From contig CM059972.1 of NCBI GenBank assembly GCA_030490835.1, forward strand, positions 40,155,452-40,219,451: a DNA stretch of 64,000 bases, in the 5' to 3' direction. Under the pieces are notes generated by a model. That model worked only from the letters and a program-made list of their open reading frames with translations, did no database searches and was not told where the DNA came from. The position numbers and the translations under genes are program-made. This DNA is from Annona cherimola (Eukaryota > Streptophyta > Magnoliopsida > Magnoliales > Annonaceae). This document shows positions 32,689 through 45,446 of the stretch, piece by piece (the first letter of the stretch is position 1; each line of letters starts with the position of its first letter).

Positions 32689-35600
32689 ATAACATAATTC
32701 ATATACAACATTTTATATCATATAAAATTGTAGAAATTCATATCATGCTCATCAACCATTGATATTTGTTCATAAAACAAAATTCATCAAAATAGATCAC
32801 ATATGATCATCAAAATAACAAGTATTAAGTCATTACACAACCATTCGCCATAAGCGACATAAAAAAATCATCAAGTTTTCCATTCTTCCATGTCCAAGTC
32901 ATCCTCCTTGGTCATCTTCATTCTTTTTCCTGTCTATGGGTTTGGAAAAAAAAAACGTGAGTTGAAAACTCAATAAGCAAGTCGTATATTTTTCAGGCAA
33001 TTCATTTTGAAGGAAACCTTGTTTTAAAAGCATTTCTCTCCATTCGGTAGGAGACACTTAGCAAGTGATCAACTACCTGCGGAGCAGAAATCTTTTCATA
33101 AAACTTTCATAAACATTTCATAAACATTGGATGTGCAAATGCGTAATTTCCATTCATGACATTATCCTTCATGTGACGGTACGCTAGCACGGGAAACATT
33201 CTTTCATGACATGATCCTTTCCTTCCTTGGCGCCGGACCTTCCTACTTGGCAACGTCAAGGGGGACTCCTTGTCCACTTACTACCTCGACTAGCCTGCTT
33301 GACTTCCATTCCATGCATGACTTTTAGTCATCCCGGCATTATATACCTCTTACACATGATATCTTGCCATTTTCATGTAGAGAATTCTTTGCACTATCCC
33401 TTTTAAACGTTGTTTCAAAGAAACATCATATAAATCCATATTTCCTCACATTTCATACATAAATGCGAGACAGTAAGCAAATCATTTGTCATATTTGAGA
33501 TAACATTTCAAAACACATTGAGATAAAGGAATGACCATCCTTAAATATCTTAGAAAGTATTTAAAGCAAAACTTATTTAGAAAGCTGCTTGCTTACCTTG
33601 CTTGCTTAGCTTTCCATTTTGCTTATCTTTTTGCCTTTGCCTATACATATAAGAATGACATAACATTCATATACTTTCCATTTGCTTGCATTCAACTTAG
33701 TTTTCCAACCCATTTTCATTAACATTTACAACCCACTTGAATTCCAAGTTGGGTGTACATGCATACCATTCATTTCACCACATGTTTAACATCCATATTT
33801 AGGATATCATTCACATATATCATTATATATTCATTAGTCATTCATTAGACATCATATGGAGTACTAAGCCTCTAACTTATCATTTTTTTACATATTTTTC
33901 CACATTTCACACATTGTGCTCATTCTTAAGCACTTAGTTAATGTCCTAAACTTTAAATATTAATCTCGAAATTTGATATTATCATTATTGATCAAAACAG
34001 TAACATAATCCACGTGTTTCATCACATTTTTCATGCATTTTGCATTTTAATATCTCACATAAACCGTTCATCATTTATTCATACTTATCTTTTTATATAT
34101 GTCCATTTTACAACACATAAATCATGTATTTCTTAAAATATTTCAACACAAAAACTTGTGTACTTAATCAGCATGATTAAACTCCTTAATTAACATATAA
34201 TTTAAGATTTAATTTCGGAATTTAAATCCATTCATCCTAGGGTTCCAAAACAGCAACTTTGGGACCCGTTTTTCATCATTTCAACGCCTCTTTTGACACT
34301 TAAACCAAAACAGATTTCTAATCCATAAATTCCAGTAAATAGTCATGATTTTCTTAACCCAAATTTAGGTTATTATCATATATTTAAAATCCAAAATTCG
34401 TTTGCTTGCATAACAGCAATATCTCTACACATATTGGGTACCCATTTGACCCATTTTGACGTGTCCAAACATATGCTCATAAAATCAGATTTTGGGATAA
34501 TCTTTTCAAACCCTTTTGGACACTTAAAGTAACTTAAACATGGGTTATTTTATCCTCCATAACATTCATAAATCGTTTAGGCTTATTCATATATCATTTT
34601 TAACAATAAAACATAGAAATCGGGGTCATATGTGCAACCTTAATTCATATCCTTTCTAAAATTCATAACTTAAGCCCAAATCAACATATATAATTCATCA
34701 AATCATGAATCATCATGTAATCATAATACCACTTTAAAACGGCAACCTCATATATAAATTTAAGCAAATTTTAATTGAGTTTATCACTCATATTAAACCT
34801 TAATCACCATTTTCTTCCTCTTGAACCCTTAATTGCATACTTGTCACTAAATTTCCATTCAATACCCTAATCAAGGGTATCATGAATTATGCTTTAAGGG
34901 TTCATTATGAATCATATTCATGACTCATAAATTGAATTAGAAAAACTGAGTTTAAATGATTCAAACTTAAGGATATACTTACTTGTATTGGATCAACTTT
35001 GAACTTAGCTTCTCTACCTTAAATCCCTTGCTTCCTTTCCTTTTTTTCTTCCTATTTTTCTCTCCTTTTCTTTTTCTTTTTGTTACTGGAATAGGGGAGG
35101 TGAAGCACTGCTGGAGTTAGGGGCTTTTGCTCCATTGAAATTTTTTCTCAACCCTTATTCACATGTGGACGTCCCTCCTTAAGTAGAGCTGGATTTTTTC
35201 CAGCTTTGTGGTCCCATTTGCCACATTATTTTATGGGTAATTTAATACATGTTTATCCCCTTTTGATGACATGTGAAAATATCATCCAAATAAATTACAA
35301 ATTATTTAAATAAAATCCATCAATTATCTATGCATTGATGGTCATCAAATCTGTCCACCTTTGACATCCACTTTGCAGCAGCCTTTGCCATTTTTTTCCA
35401 TACCATTTTAACTTTAATTTATGGGTATTTAATCACCCTAGCTAATATCATACTTAGGGGCCCATTTAGCATATTAAAAAATCACAAAAAATCACATTGC
35501 AGCCTTGAACGTCCACATCATTCATGCTCCACTTGCTGTCCATGTGATCACGTCCATATGCAGCTGCCCCTTTTGCATTTTTCCACAAAAATGCAACTTT

Positions 35601-38600
35601 ATTTAATGAGAATTTAATTACCCTAGTAATTAGCTTCCTTATCTATCCATTTGACATTTTAAAAAATTACAAAAAAATCCAAAAGTTGCCTTGACCGTCC
35701 ACCTCTCTCCCTTGCTCCAAATCTGTCCACTTGATGATCACATGCATATGGCCTTGATTTTTCACCTTTGGCCATGATTTTCAACCCAATTTAATTACCC
35801 ATTTATTAACCTTGATTCCTAGTTGACTTAGGTGTGGATTTTATAATTAAAAAAAATAAAAAATCCACTTTTTGGAGCTCATAACCGTCCACTCTATGCC
35901 ATATCTATGCACCTCCCTTAAGCTTAGCCATTAGCTCCTTAATTCTTATATTAATGCAGAGGATTTTCCATGGATTTTGTCATTTTAAATAATTCATAAA
36001 ATCCATGTGTGATTATCTCCTTTTGACACCTCATTTATGCCATTAATTATTTAATTAATCACTTTAACTTTAACATAAATGAGAGCTACTTTATGGTGCA
36101 CAAAAGTCAATGGTGCACATCCCTTTTTTGTGTAACCATGATCTCATCATCATTAGCTTAATCCAAGCCTTTCATTGCATAGATCTCATGATTTTAATCG
36201 TCTATTTCAAATTTCATCTCAATTCGACTTTTCTAGCTCAAGTTATGACCATTTGAAGTCATCTTTGAATTTTGGACGGTGATGATTAATTATCATCAAA
36301 ATTTTCATAATCTAACCTTTGCATAAGATTAAGCACGAAATTATGTGCTTTCCTTTCAATTTTCATCTTAATTGGCCTTATCGGCGTTAAATTGTGAATT
36401 TTCTAACATTTTCCAACTTAGCTCCATAATTAACCTCTTAATTTTCATTAATCCCATCATGGAAATTAAATTAATATTTATGGCATACTAATACTTTTCA
36501 ATCCTCATTAGGTCAGTGTAATCATATTGACCTATATTCACTTAAAATGATTGATTTAATCATCATTCATAACCTTTGACCTAATTATCATAAATCATCA
36601 ATATTGCAAATAATTCATTCAAATCATACATGAATCATTCAAATGTATATACATGAATCCTATGCAGGTCAGGCTTTCACAATTACTTTGTGGAAAGTTC
36701 AAAACCCCCCTCCTTTTCATAAAATGTTTTAGAAATAACATCTTGGAGAGCTCGCTAACTTGTAAGCAATTCTTAAAATCATCAAAGTAAAGCAATTACA
36801 ATCTTTACAACACTTAAAATATATATTTTAAGAAGTGTTGCTTGTTTGCAATGAAGCAATTCTGAGACATTTCATTAAAGTCATAATTTCGAGACTTGGG
36901 CTTTCTCACTTGTAAGAAATTCTTTGAAGCACCAATATAAAACACTTTCAATTAATTTTAACACTTGGGATAAAATCAATATTTTTAAAGGTTTGCTTGC
37001 TTACATGTGATAACTTCAGTTCCTTTCTTCCACCTTTTTTTTTACCTTTACCTAGATACATGAAAATGATATTTCATTCATATACATAGAATTTCAAATG
37101 TTTGCACCCCTTGTAGTTTTCTAACCCACATAATCTATATCAAGCTAACATTACTCACTTTTCTTTCAAGTTGGGTATCAACTTTACCAATTCACATATT
37201 GGTCTCACTTATGATCCTATTGTGACCTTATTTTCATTTTGATGCCCTTATTTAGGGTAAGCTTTCAAATTCATTACAATCATTAAATTTAACTCAACTT
37301 ATGGAAGTTTAACACTCCTCATTTATCATTTAATACCCATACTTTTCATTTCCACATTGGTTCTCATTTAAGGCATCTATTTATGAGTTAGGGCTACTTG
37401 TTTCAATCTCAAATTTTTGAGATTTTATAATTTTCTCAAAATGCCCTATCTTTTCTTATTTGTCATATTTTCTTCTCATTTTTGCACTTAAACTAATTAT
37501 ACATGATCATTCCCTATCCTTGCAGATCCATACCCTTCATGAGTACCTTCTAATTACACATACATCATGTGTTAATCAACTTAACATAAACAGAATTTTA
37601 GTTTTCATTTTGGCTTAGTTTAAACACTTATTTGCACATTAATTAGGGTTTTATCATAAAACTAAAACCCCTCAATTAAATGGTTCAAAACAACAACTTT
37701 TCTCCTCAAGTTCTCCACCTTGAACGTCCCCATCATATATGTCATATAAACAGATTTTTAATTTTTGTATTAATCCATTTGGACGTCCCATATTACTTCA
37801 TGTATGAGGTATTTTACCCATATAATTTCCCATATATCTTGTTGTTCAAATCATGCATCATTTCCACCCTAAATGAATGGAAATTTCACCTAGTTATAAA
37901 ACTAAAGTTTCACCCAACTAAGGTCCATTAAACGTGCTTAGTTTGACATAAATTAAATATGAAAATAATTCACATAATCCATACATGTAACATGCTCAAA
38001 ATAGCAACATTAATATGAAATCAATTAAAATTTTAGCATAGTTATCATGTTCATAACAACCCTGAATCACACATATCCTTTCTTGAAAGCTTGAATTGAA
38101 TCTCCTAACTCATTTATCACTTAATAACCTTATCAAGGGCTGCATAACCATCACTTAATATTCATAAATGAATCAATTTATGAATCGTTATTTCAGCTAA
38201 AAAACTTGGAATTTAACAAAACCAAACTTAGTTTAAATAACCACTTGGAATGTTAGGTTTTGCTTACTCCTTGCCTAGCTTGAAATCCCCCTTTCTTCCC
38301 TTCCTTTCCTCTTCTTTTTCTTCTCCTTTTCTTTAGCTTTTTTTTCACCTTGCTGTCCACCAAATCAATGTGCAAGATGTCCCCTCTTTCTTCTTTTATA
38401 ATGAAGTTTTTAATCCTCATTTTCCACCTCATTTTGAGGTTAAATAAATTCATGAAATTTAGCTTAATCAAATCCATCTATATGATAGGCCACCTTATTT
38501 TGGCCATCCATAAAAATTTCATCTTAAAATGACCATTCTAGTGCAAGATATAAGCACTTGAAAATGTCTCATAAAATTTGATAAAATTAAATCATTATCA

Positions 38601-38985
38601 CCATAATTCAATCCTGATTAACATAATCCATGCTATTGATGAGGTAAAGCACATCAACATATGCTTACCTTTCAAAATTCACGTCAATTCGCCTTATAAA
38701 TTTTAAGTTATGAATTTTCAAGCAATAACCTCATTAATCCCATAATTATCATCAATTTAAATTAATTAATGGAATAATTAATCATGCAAGGTCATCATTT
38801 TCTGCACCTTTTTTATCTTTTTTTTGTGTGTACATTAATCCACATTGGGCAAAAGTGATTAACTTAACCACCTTACTTAATCATTTGCCTTAATCTCATT
38901 CATCCAATTCAAAGTACACATTAATAATTATTAAATTCCTAAATTATATTTATTGATCTCAAAATGTTCTAGGTATCACGTAAAT

Positions 38986-39440
38986 CTAGAAATCTAAACT
39001 ATGAGAATAGGGATGATAACCTTGAGGAACCCCACGAACTACTACAAAACCTTGACTCTAATTGTCTTAATCTTATGAAAATAGGTACTTAAGGACCTTA
39101 GGGTATGTCTTGCATGTTGCGAGAGGGAGGTTTGATTAAATTAGGATTTTTTCTCCTTTAATACAAAATATCCAAATTAAATAAGCATACTACGTATTCG
39201 TTGGAGAACGTCTCATGTCAACTCTAGATCTTAGTTTATTTTATTTTTTGATTCTTAAATTCTCATTCAATGTTCTCAAGACTTGTCTTCCATTTTATCT
39301 CTTCTTCTTTTCTTCTTACTCTCATCGTATTCATTATAAATGTCCTAAGTTAACAAAGTCCAAAGTCCTAGATTTTTTATGAGATCAATCCTTTTAATTT
39401 ATACAATCTACAATCCATGTACTCATAAAGAGACACATAA
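38986..39440. other. Right flank of solo LTR G
   Basis: About 450 bp of unassigned sequence between G and a SINE. Phrases such as GGGTATGTCTTGCATG suggest an old LTR remnant, but no family can be named. Confidence 0.35.
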
Positions 39441-39455
39441 GAAAGTTGGATAATT

Positions 39456-39714
39456 TTTTTTTTTGATTGGTATTATATACACCTGTGACATCTTGATATT
39501 ACAAATCAAACCCATTCACAACCCTCACAATGGAGGGACAAACCTATTCACGACCCTCACAATAGAGGGACATATTATAGATACCCTCATACATGAGGGA
39601 CTAAGTGTAAATACTTCCATAACAAGGAGGACATATGCTATCTGTGGGGTTCAAACCCACAACCTGACAGCACCCAAACAGGTACTGCCACCAACTGAGC
39701 TAACCTCAGTTGGC
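39456..39714 (-). mobile_element. tRNA-derived SINE with poly(A) tail
   Basis: The minus strand starts GCCAACTGAGG at 39714. It has an A box (TAGCTCAGTTGG, 39691-39702) and a B box (GGTTTGAACCCC, 39646-39657), then short CCCTC-rich repeats, and ends in a poly(A) run at 39456-39464. A perfect 15-bp target duplication GAAAGTTGGATAATT lies at 39441-39455 and 39715-39729. The internal RNA polymerase III promoter is intact by eye. Confidence 0.9.
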
Positions 39715-39729
39715 GAAAGTTGGATAATT

Positions 39730-41464
39730 AAGAATGAAGAATGGACATGAGCTGGGTGGATGCTAAGGGAACCCTCAAATTCATTAGGTGTAATAATAGT
39801 GTTAGCATGGAATGTTGAGGGCTTGGAAATCCCGAGGCAATTTGAAATCCTGAGACTTGAGGGGGGAGAGAAGATCCTATTTTGGTCCTTTAGTAGAAAT
39901 AAAGAGAAGAATAGAGGAGATGGAAATCATAAGAAGACAAATTCAATTGATTATTGTTTCTCAATGGGATGCATAGATAGGAGAGGTGGCTTGGCCCTTT
40001 TATGGCAACAAGATCTCAATATTTAAATCTTACTTATCAAGCCATATCGATATAGTCATTGAGAGAATAGGATACTTGTTTGGTGAATGACTATTTTTTA
40101 TGGGTATCCGAAGGCATGTAAAAGACATGAATTCGGGGCATTTATCAGGAGGTTGAAGCTTCAAATGGATTTACAATGGTTGGTAATATGAGACTTTAAT
40201 GAGGTGGTGGGTTCATCAGAGTTTTCAATTAGCATACTACATTTGAAAATCAAATAACGAGTTATAGGAAGGTTATTATTTTTTGTGCTCTAAAGAATGG
40301 ACTTTGATGAGCCAATGATAACTTGGAGCAATAAGAGGAGAAGGATGGAAAGTGTTGAAGGCAGGTTAGGTAGGGACTAGCAAATGGTGGGTGGATAGAT
40401 CTATTTCTAATGATACAACTATATAACAAGGTAGCTATAGTATCTGATCACCAACCCCTTTTATTGCTAACTACCAAAAAAACAGAAGACCACCCAGGCA
40501 ATTTAGGTTTGAGCTAGGATGGATAAAGCATGGGGCTGCCAGTGATATTATAAAGAAAGTTTCGAAAAGTAAGAGGGGTAACAAGAGAATAATTTGGGGG
40601 AATATTATTTGGTAGATCAAGAGAAGTGGAGAGAAATTAATGAGGTGGCATAGCAAAGAGAGGAGAGATATCTTAAAGGTTATAAAAGGGCACAAGAGGA
40701 ATTAGAGACTATGAATGAGGACCCCCATTTGATGAAAGGAATAGAAGCATGCAAGAGAAGGGAAAAGTCATTAGTGTGCTAATGAAAGAGGAGGAACTAA
40801 GATGGAATCAAATGTCTAAAATTCATTAGCTTTAAGAAGGAGATAAAAATAATTCTTTCTTTCATAAGGTAGCAAGTGAAGAAGCAGAAAGAATTGGATA
40901 GTGTTTGGTAGATGACAGAGGAAGGGAGATCACAAACCAAGGGCAAAACTGTAAATTATAGCTGGATATTTCAATAACGTGTATTAATCTGAGATTGTGC
41001 AAGGGTAAATAGAATGTGTGGCAAACTCAATCTTGAGGAGGATTTCATAGAAGTAAAATCAACAATTAGTTAGAAATATTACAAGGGAGGACATCATGGC
41101 TATCCTAAAAATAACAAATCCACCTAAAGCCCCTGGATCGGATGGAATGTTAGCAGGATTCTACCAACACAATTCAAAGATCTTTGGAGAGGAAATTTTC
41201 AATACTTGCAACGGGTTCTCGAGGATAATGGATAGAGGATTAAGAAGATATAATGAAGGAGATAAATCAAACTACAATTGGGTTACTTCCAAAAAGGAAG
41301 GGGGCAACAAATTTGAATAATTTCCGTCCCATTAGCCTTTGTAATATGGTGTATAAGCTAATCTCTAAAGTGTTAGCTAATATGCTCAAAAGTTGTCGAC
41401 CAAGAATTATTTCTACACAACAAAGTGCATTTGTGCCAAACGAGCTAATCACTAATAACATGAA
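39730..41464 (+). pseudogene. L1-type LINE relic: endonuclease and 5' part of RT
   Basis: Degenerate plus-strand ORF2. The apurinic endonuclease start is at about 39800-40200 (VLAWNVEGLEIPRQFE, RRGGLALLW; the conserved DFNEV is preceded by a stop). A spacer follows, then reverse transcriptase from 41096 (NPPKAPGSDGM, FRPISLCNMVYKLISKVLANMLK, SAFVPNELITNN). Multiple stops and frameshifts are present. The sequence is interrupted at 41464 and resumes at 48665. Confidence 0.87.
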
Positions 41465-42150
41465 TGTGGCGCCCCAAACCGGACGTCACTTTCTTACCTC
41501 AAGACCTTATCGATTGGTAAATGTGAATCAGGATTGTTGCCCTGATCACGCAGCGGGTTCTTAATTGGATCTCGTCCAAATTTATTTTTTTCGTTCATCA
41601 TCATTTATATCTTTACATTTCACATCATTCATCAAACAAGTGGCGATACACTTGTAATAAAATTTCAAATTCTATTTCATAGCTCTCATCCAGTTTTTCT
41701 ACAATGAAAGTTTCCTTAACTAAATCATCACATTTTACATTTATACATCCATACATTCAATCATTGAATCATATAGAACTTAAAATTATAATTAAGTTCA
41801 CATACACATTAGCATACCTTAGCATATTCATGCTTTTCCATTCCTTATAGCCTACCTGGTCATCATCTTGTGCCTTACTTCATTGCTTAGATTTTCATCT
41901 CCTTGAGTTTCCCGGTACCTGTCTAAGGTTTGGGAAAATAAAACGTGAGTGACAACTCAGTAAGCAAGCATTTTATCTTTTAGGGCAAGACTTCCTTGAA
42001 ATCATTTCATTAAACATCTTGAATACCTTTTTCTTGAGGACATTTATATGTCCTAAAATATTATCATGAAATCCTTTGTTCATGAGGACAATTCTATGTT
42101 CTTGAACATTATCATAAAACATTCATTCTTAAAATCATTTACAAGCCACG
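41465..42150 (-). repeat. Left arm of a 0.69-kb inverted repeat (LTR fragment)
   Basis: The U5-proximal 686 bp of the long LTR in minus orientation. It is roughly 95% identical by eye to the reverse complement of 44745-45429. Confidence 0.85.
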
Positions 42151-45100
42151 TCTGAGCTTATTTAGGCAAAGGCAAGGAAAAGAATGGAAGGAAAGAGATT
42201 ATGACGATCTCAGGTAAGCAACCGAACTTTCTAAAATGTTGTTTTCTTTCTATATGATGATATGTGAATGAAATGTTTATGATTATGTTTTGACGAATGG
42301 GCAAGCACAAGTTTTGAAAATGAAGGTTTTATTGTAAAGCCACAAGTTTTGGAAAATGATGGCTTTAAGGAAAAGCCTCAAGGTTTGCTTCATGGGAAGC
42401 AAACAATGATTTTAAAATAAAGAATTTATCACAAGTGTTGCCAGGGATTGACAATGCTTTATGTTAATGGATTGAGAAATTTGCTTATGAGTAAGCAAGT
42501 TCTCCATGATAATGTTTTCAAAGGATTTCACGTTTTATGTCGATGATTTTTTTTAAGAATTTGCTTATAAGCAAGCAAGTTCTTTACGATGTTGTTTCAA
42601 ATGTATTTTATAAGAAAAAGGAAATTTTACCCTTTTTCACAAAGTATTGTTTGTAATTGATGATATGTGAATGAAATGTTTATGATTATGTTTTGACGAA
42701 TAGACAAGCACAAGTTTTGAAAATGAAGGTTTTATTGTAAAGCCACAAGTTTTGGAAAATGATGGCTTTAAGAAAAAACCTCAAGGTTTGCTTCATGGGA
42801 AGCAAGCAATGATTTTAAAATAAAGAATTTATCATAAGTGTTGCCATGAATTGACAATGCTTTATGTTAATGGATTGAGAAATTTACTTATGAGTAAGGA
42901 AGTTCTCCATGATAATATTTTCAAAGGTTTCATGTTTTATGTTGATGGTTTTTTTGCTTATAAGCAAGCAAGTTCTTTATGATGTTGTTTCAAAATTATT
43001 TTATAAGAAAAAGGAAATTTTACCCTTTTTCACAAAGTATTGTTTGTAAATAAGTTTTGAGTTATTTCTACAATAATTTGTGATAAACAATTATGTTTAT
43101 GAAAGAAAAAGGAAAATGGGAATTGATTTATTAAAAAGATTTGTTTTGCTAGGTCATGATAATTAAATAATAAATGATGATTTGGACATAGTACATATGT
43201 TTTGAAATGATATTCGAAAAGTTTTGATTTTCTTTAGATAAGAAAATCTATGTTGAAAATATCTTGAAAAATATTTATACGAATGTTGTTAAATGGAATT
43301 TAAGGATGACCAACCTCATAAGTTGATTTTCTTAAAATGGTTTGATTTCGGGTTGCTAAAGTAGCATACAAAAGACCATGCAAGGGTCCTTTATGTAAAA
43401 ATAACAAAATTGATATGTGGACAAGAAATTGATTTTAAGGTGGTTGAGAAGGGGTTAGCACAATTGCATAACTTTTGTAAGCAAAAGGCCCCGAAATGAA
43501 AACCAAGAAAATGCTAGGAAAAATGTATGATTTATTCTTGAAAATCTAAAAGTTTTGAAATTCTTTTATTAAAAGGGTTTTAAGGTGTGTTGTTTCTCAA
43601 ACATTTCAAATATTTATCAAAATATTTTACTCAAAATGTTTCTAAAAGAATTTAAGGAAGGTCATCCTAAAATTAGATTTCAAATGACAACTTATTTCAA
43701 GTGGGTGCGCTCGCTTTACAAGTTGACACGGACTGCGGTCTGTGATGTGTTTTTGAAAATGATTTTTTAAAGACACAGACTTCGGTCTGTGATGTTTTTA
43801 AGTTATGGATGCAGACTGAGGTATGTGATCCCAGTTTTAAAGAATACGGGCTGCGGTCCGTCATAATGATGTATGGTGCACCAGTACAAGGAATAGGCCG
43901 GTTGTAGAGCACGGTTGGGATGACCGGGGCCCACTCTACATAAGGCCAAGTCGCTAAGGGATGACAGGAGTGTCAGCGGTGCCTTCTCTAAGATGGGAAC
44001 AGGATAAAGGAACAGCCGCCTGGCTAGCGTGCTGTTAAGGAGTCTCTTCCAAAAGATAGCATGATCATTTGCTAAGTGTCACTACTGGTTGGAGAGAAAT
44101 GCATTTGCTTATGTTTTTCTTTCGAAAATCCCAAAGATTGGGACATGAAAGCATTTTTAAGAAAAGTTATCCTAAAAGGATTTTTATGAAATGGTTACCC
44201 TAAAAGAAAGGGTGTTTTACATAAAAGTGTAAATAACATGAATGAAAGGAAATATTTTTATGCAAATGCATTTATGGAAATGGTTTATGTATTTTATATG
44301 CCTTGTTTGTTATAAACAAGCCCCAAGACGGGGACTATGAAAAGGATTTATGTCAAACTTATTTTTGAACATAAGAATGTCCATTATTAAAGAGCCTAAA
44401 TGAAAAGTGTTTATGACATATGAATGTCCATTGCCAAAGGAAGCTATTTGAAAAATGTTTTGAGACATTAAATGTCTCTTGGCTAAAGGATTTTATGATG
44501 AAAAATGTTTTTAGATATAAAAATGTCCTTTGCCGAGAAAGGCTTATGTGAATAATGTTTTAAGACATGAGAATGTCCTTCTTTGCCAAAAGAATTATGA
44601 GAAAAATATTTTGGACATAAGACGTCCACTGGCAAAAGATAGTTTTATGTAAATGTCTTGGAACATTGGAAATGTTCACTCAAGACAAAAAGGAATTAAA
44701 TTAAAAAGGGTAAAACATGTATGTTTTGCCTTAACAAGCCCAGACGTGGCTTGTAAATTATTTTAAGAATGAATATTTTATGATAATGTTCAAGGACATA
44801 GAATTGTCCTCATGAACAAAGGATTTCATGATAATGTTTTAGTACATATAAATGTCCTCAAGAAAAAGGTGTTCAAGATGTTTAATGAAATGATTTTCAA
44901 GGAAATCTTGCCCTAAAAGATAAAATGCTTGCTTACTGAGATGTCACTCACGTTTTGTTTTCCTAAACCTTAGACAGGTACCGGGAAACTCATGGAGATG
45001 AAAATCTAAGCAATGAAGTAAGGCACAAGATGATTACCAGGTAGGCTATAAGCAATGGAAAAGCATGAATATGCTAAGGTATGCTAATGTGTATGTGAAC

Positions 45101-45429
45101 TTAATTAAAATTTTAAGTTCTATATGATTCAATGATTGAATGTATGGATGTATAGATGTAAAATGTGATGATTTAGTCAAGGAAACTTTCATTGTAGAAA
45201 AGCAGGATGAGATGCAATGAAATAGAATTTGAAATTTTATTACAAGTGTATCGTCACTTATTTGATAAATGATGTGAAATGTAAAGATATAAACAATGAT
45301 GAATGAAAAAAATTTGGACGAGATCCAATTAAGAACCCGCTGCGTGATCAGGGCAACAATCCTGATTCACATTTACCAATCAATAAGGTCTTGAGGTAAG
45401 GAAGTGACGTCTCGGTTTGGGGCGCCACA
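42151..45429 (+). repeat. Plus-strand LTR fragment with inverted-repeat right arm
   Basis: The U5 half of the long LTR in plus orientation, ending GGGGCGCCACA at 45429. It parallels solo LTR K from about 53000 onwards. It includes the AGAC/GTCT hairpin series at 43725-43865 and the GC-rich block at 43905-44035. Confidence 0.85.
43774..43791 (+). other. 7-bp hairpin with TTCG loop in the LTR
   Basis: CACAGAC-TTCG-GTCTGTG is a perfect 7-bp stem closed by C-G around a TTCG tetraloop, among the most stable RNA hairpins known. The same hairpin is at 54266-54283 in K. Confidence 0.8.
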
Positions 45430-45434
45430 GAACT

Positions 45435-45446
45435 TGGTATCAGAGC
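45435..45446 (+). other. Primer binding site in composite M (initiator Met tRNA)
   Basis: TGGTATCAGAGC, an exact canonical match, five bases after the LTR end at 45429. It shows that the plus-strand LTR was a 5' LTR. The leader remnant after it (to about 45760) contains two imperfect copies of a roughly 95-bp unit with TAGCTGGT..GCTATATTTCATG. Confidence 0.88.

Larger units (their letters stand above)
23290..36681 (-). mobile_element. Solo LTR H of the same family (interrupted)
   Basis: H runs from TGTGGTGCTCC at 23290 to GCTTTCACA at 36681, with perfect ATTAC duplications at 23285-23289 and 36682-36686. Removing element F leaves 4289 bp (23290-23590 plus 32694-36681). It is closest to the LTR fragment at 45761-48664, so it is a second subfamily. 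Confidence 0.85.
21179..38980 (-). mobile_element. Solo LTR G of the long-LTR Tekay/Del-like family (interrupted)
   Basis: G begins with a mutated U5 end (TATGGTGTCC for TGTGGCGCCC) at 21179 and ends with a mutated U3 start (GGTATCACG) at 38980. It is flanked by TAAAC (21174-21178) and TAAAT (38981-38985). H is inserted at 23290. G itself is 21179-23289 plus 36687-38980, about 4.4 kb. It has no internal region of its own, so it is a solo LTR. The short frames within it are chance. Confidence 0.8.

Noticed and set aside
39646..39714. A tRNA gene
   Set aside because: A and B boxes are present, but the molecule is followed by a SINE body, poly(A) and a 15-bp target duplication, so it is a SINE head.
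43697..43912. Small frames across the hairpin series in the long LTR
   Set aside because: They are created by inverted repeats and not conserved in frame in the other LTR copies.
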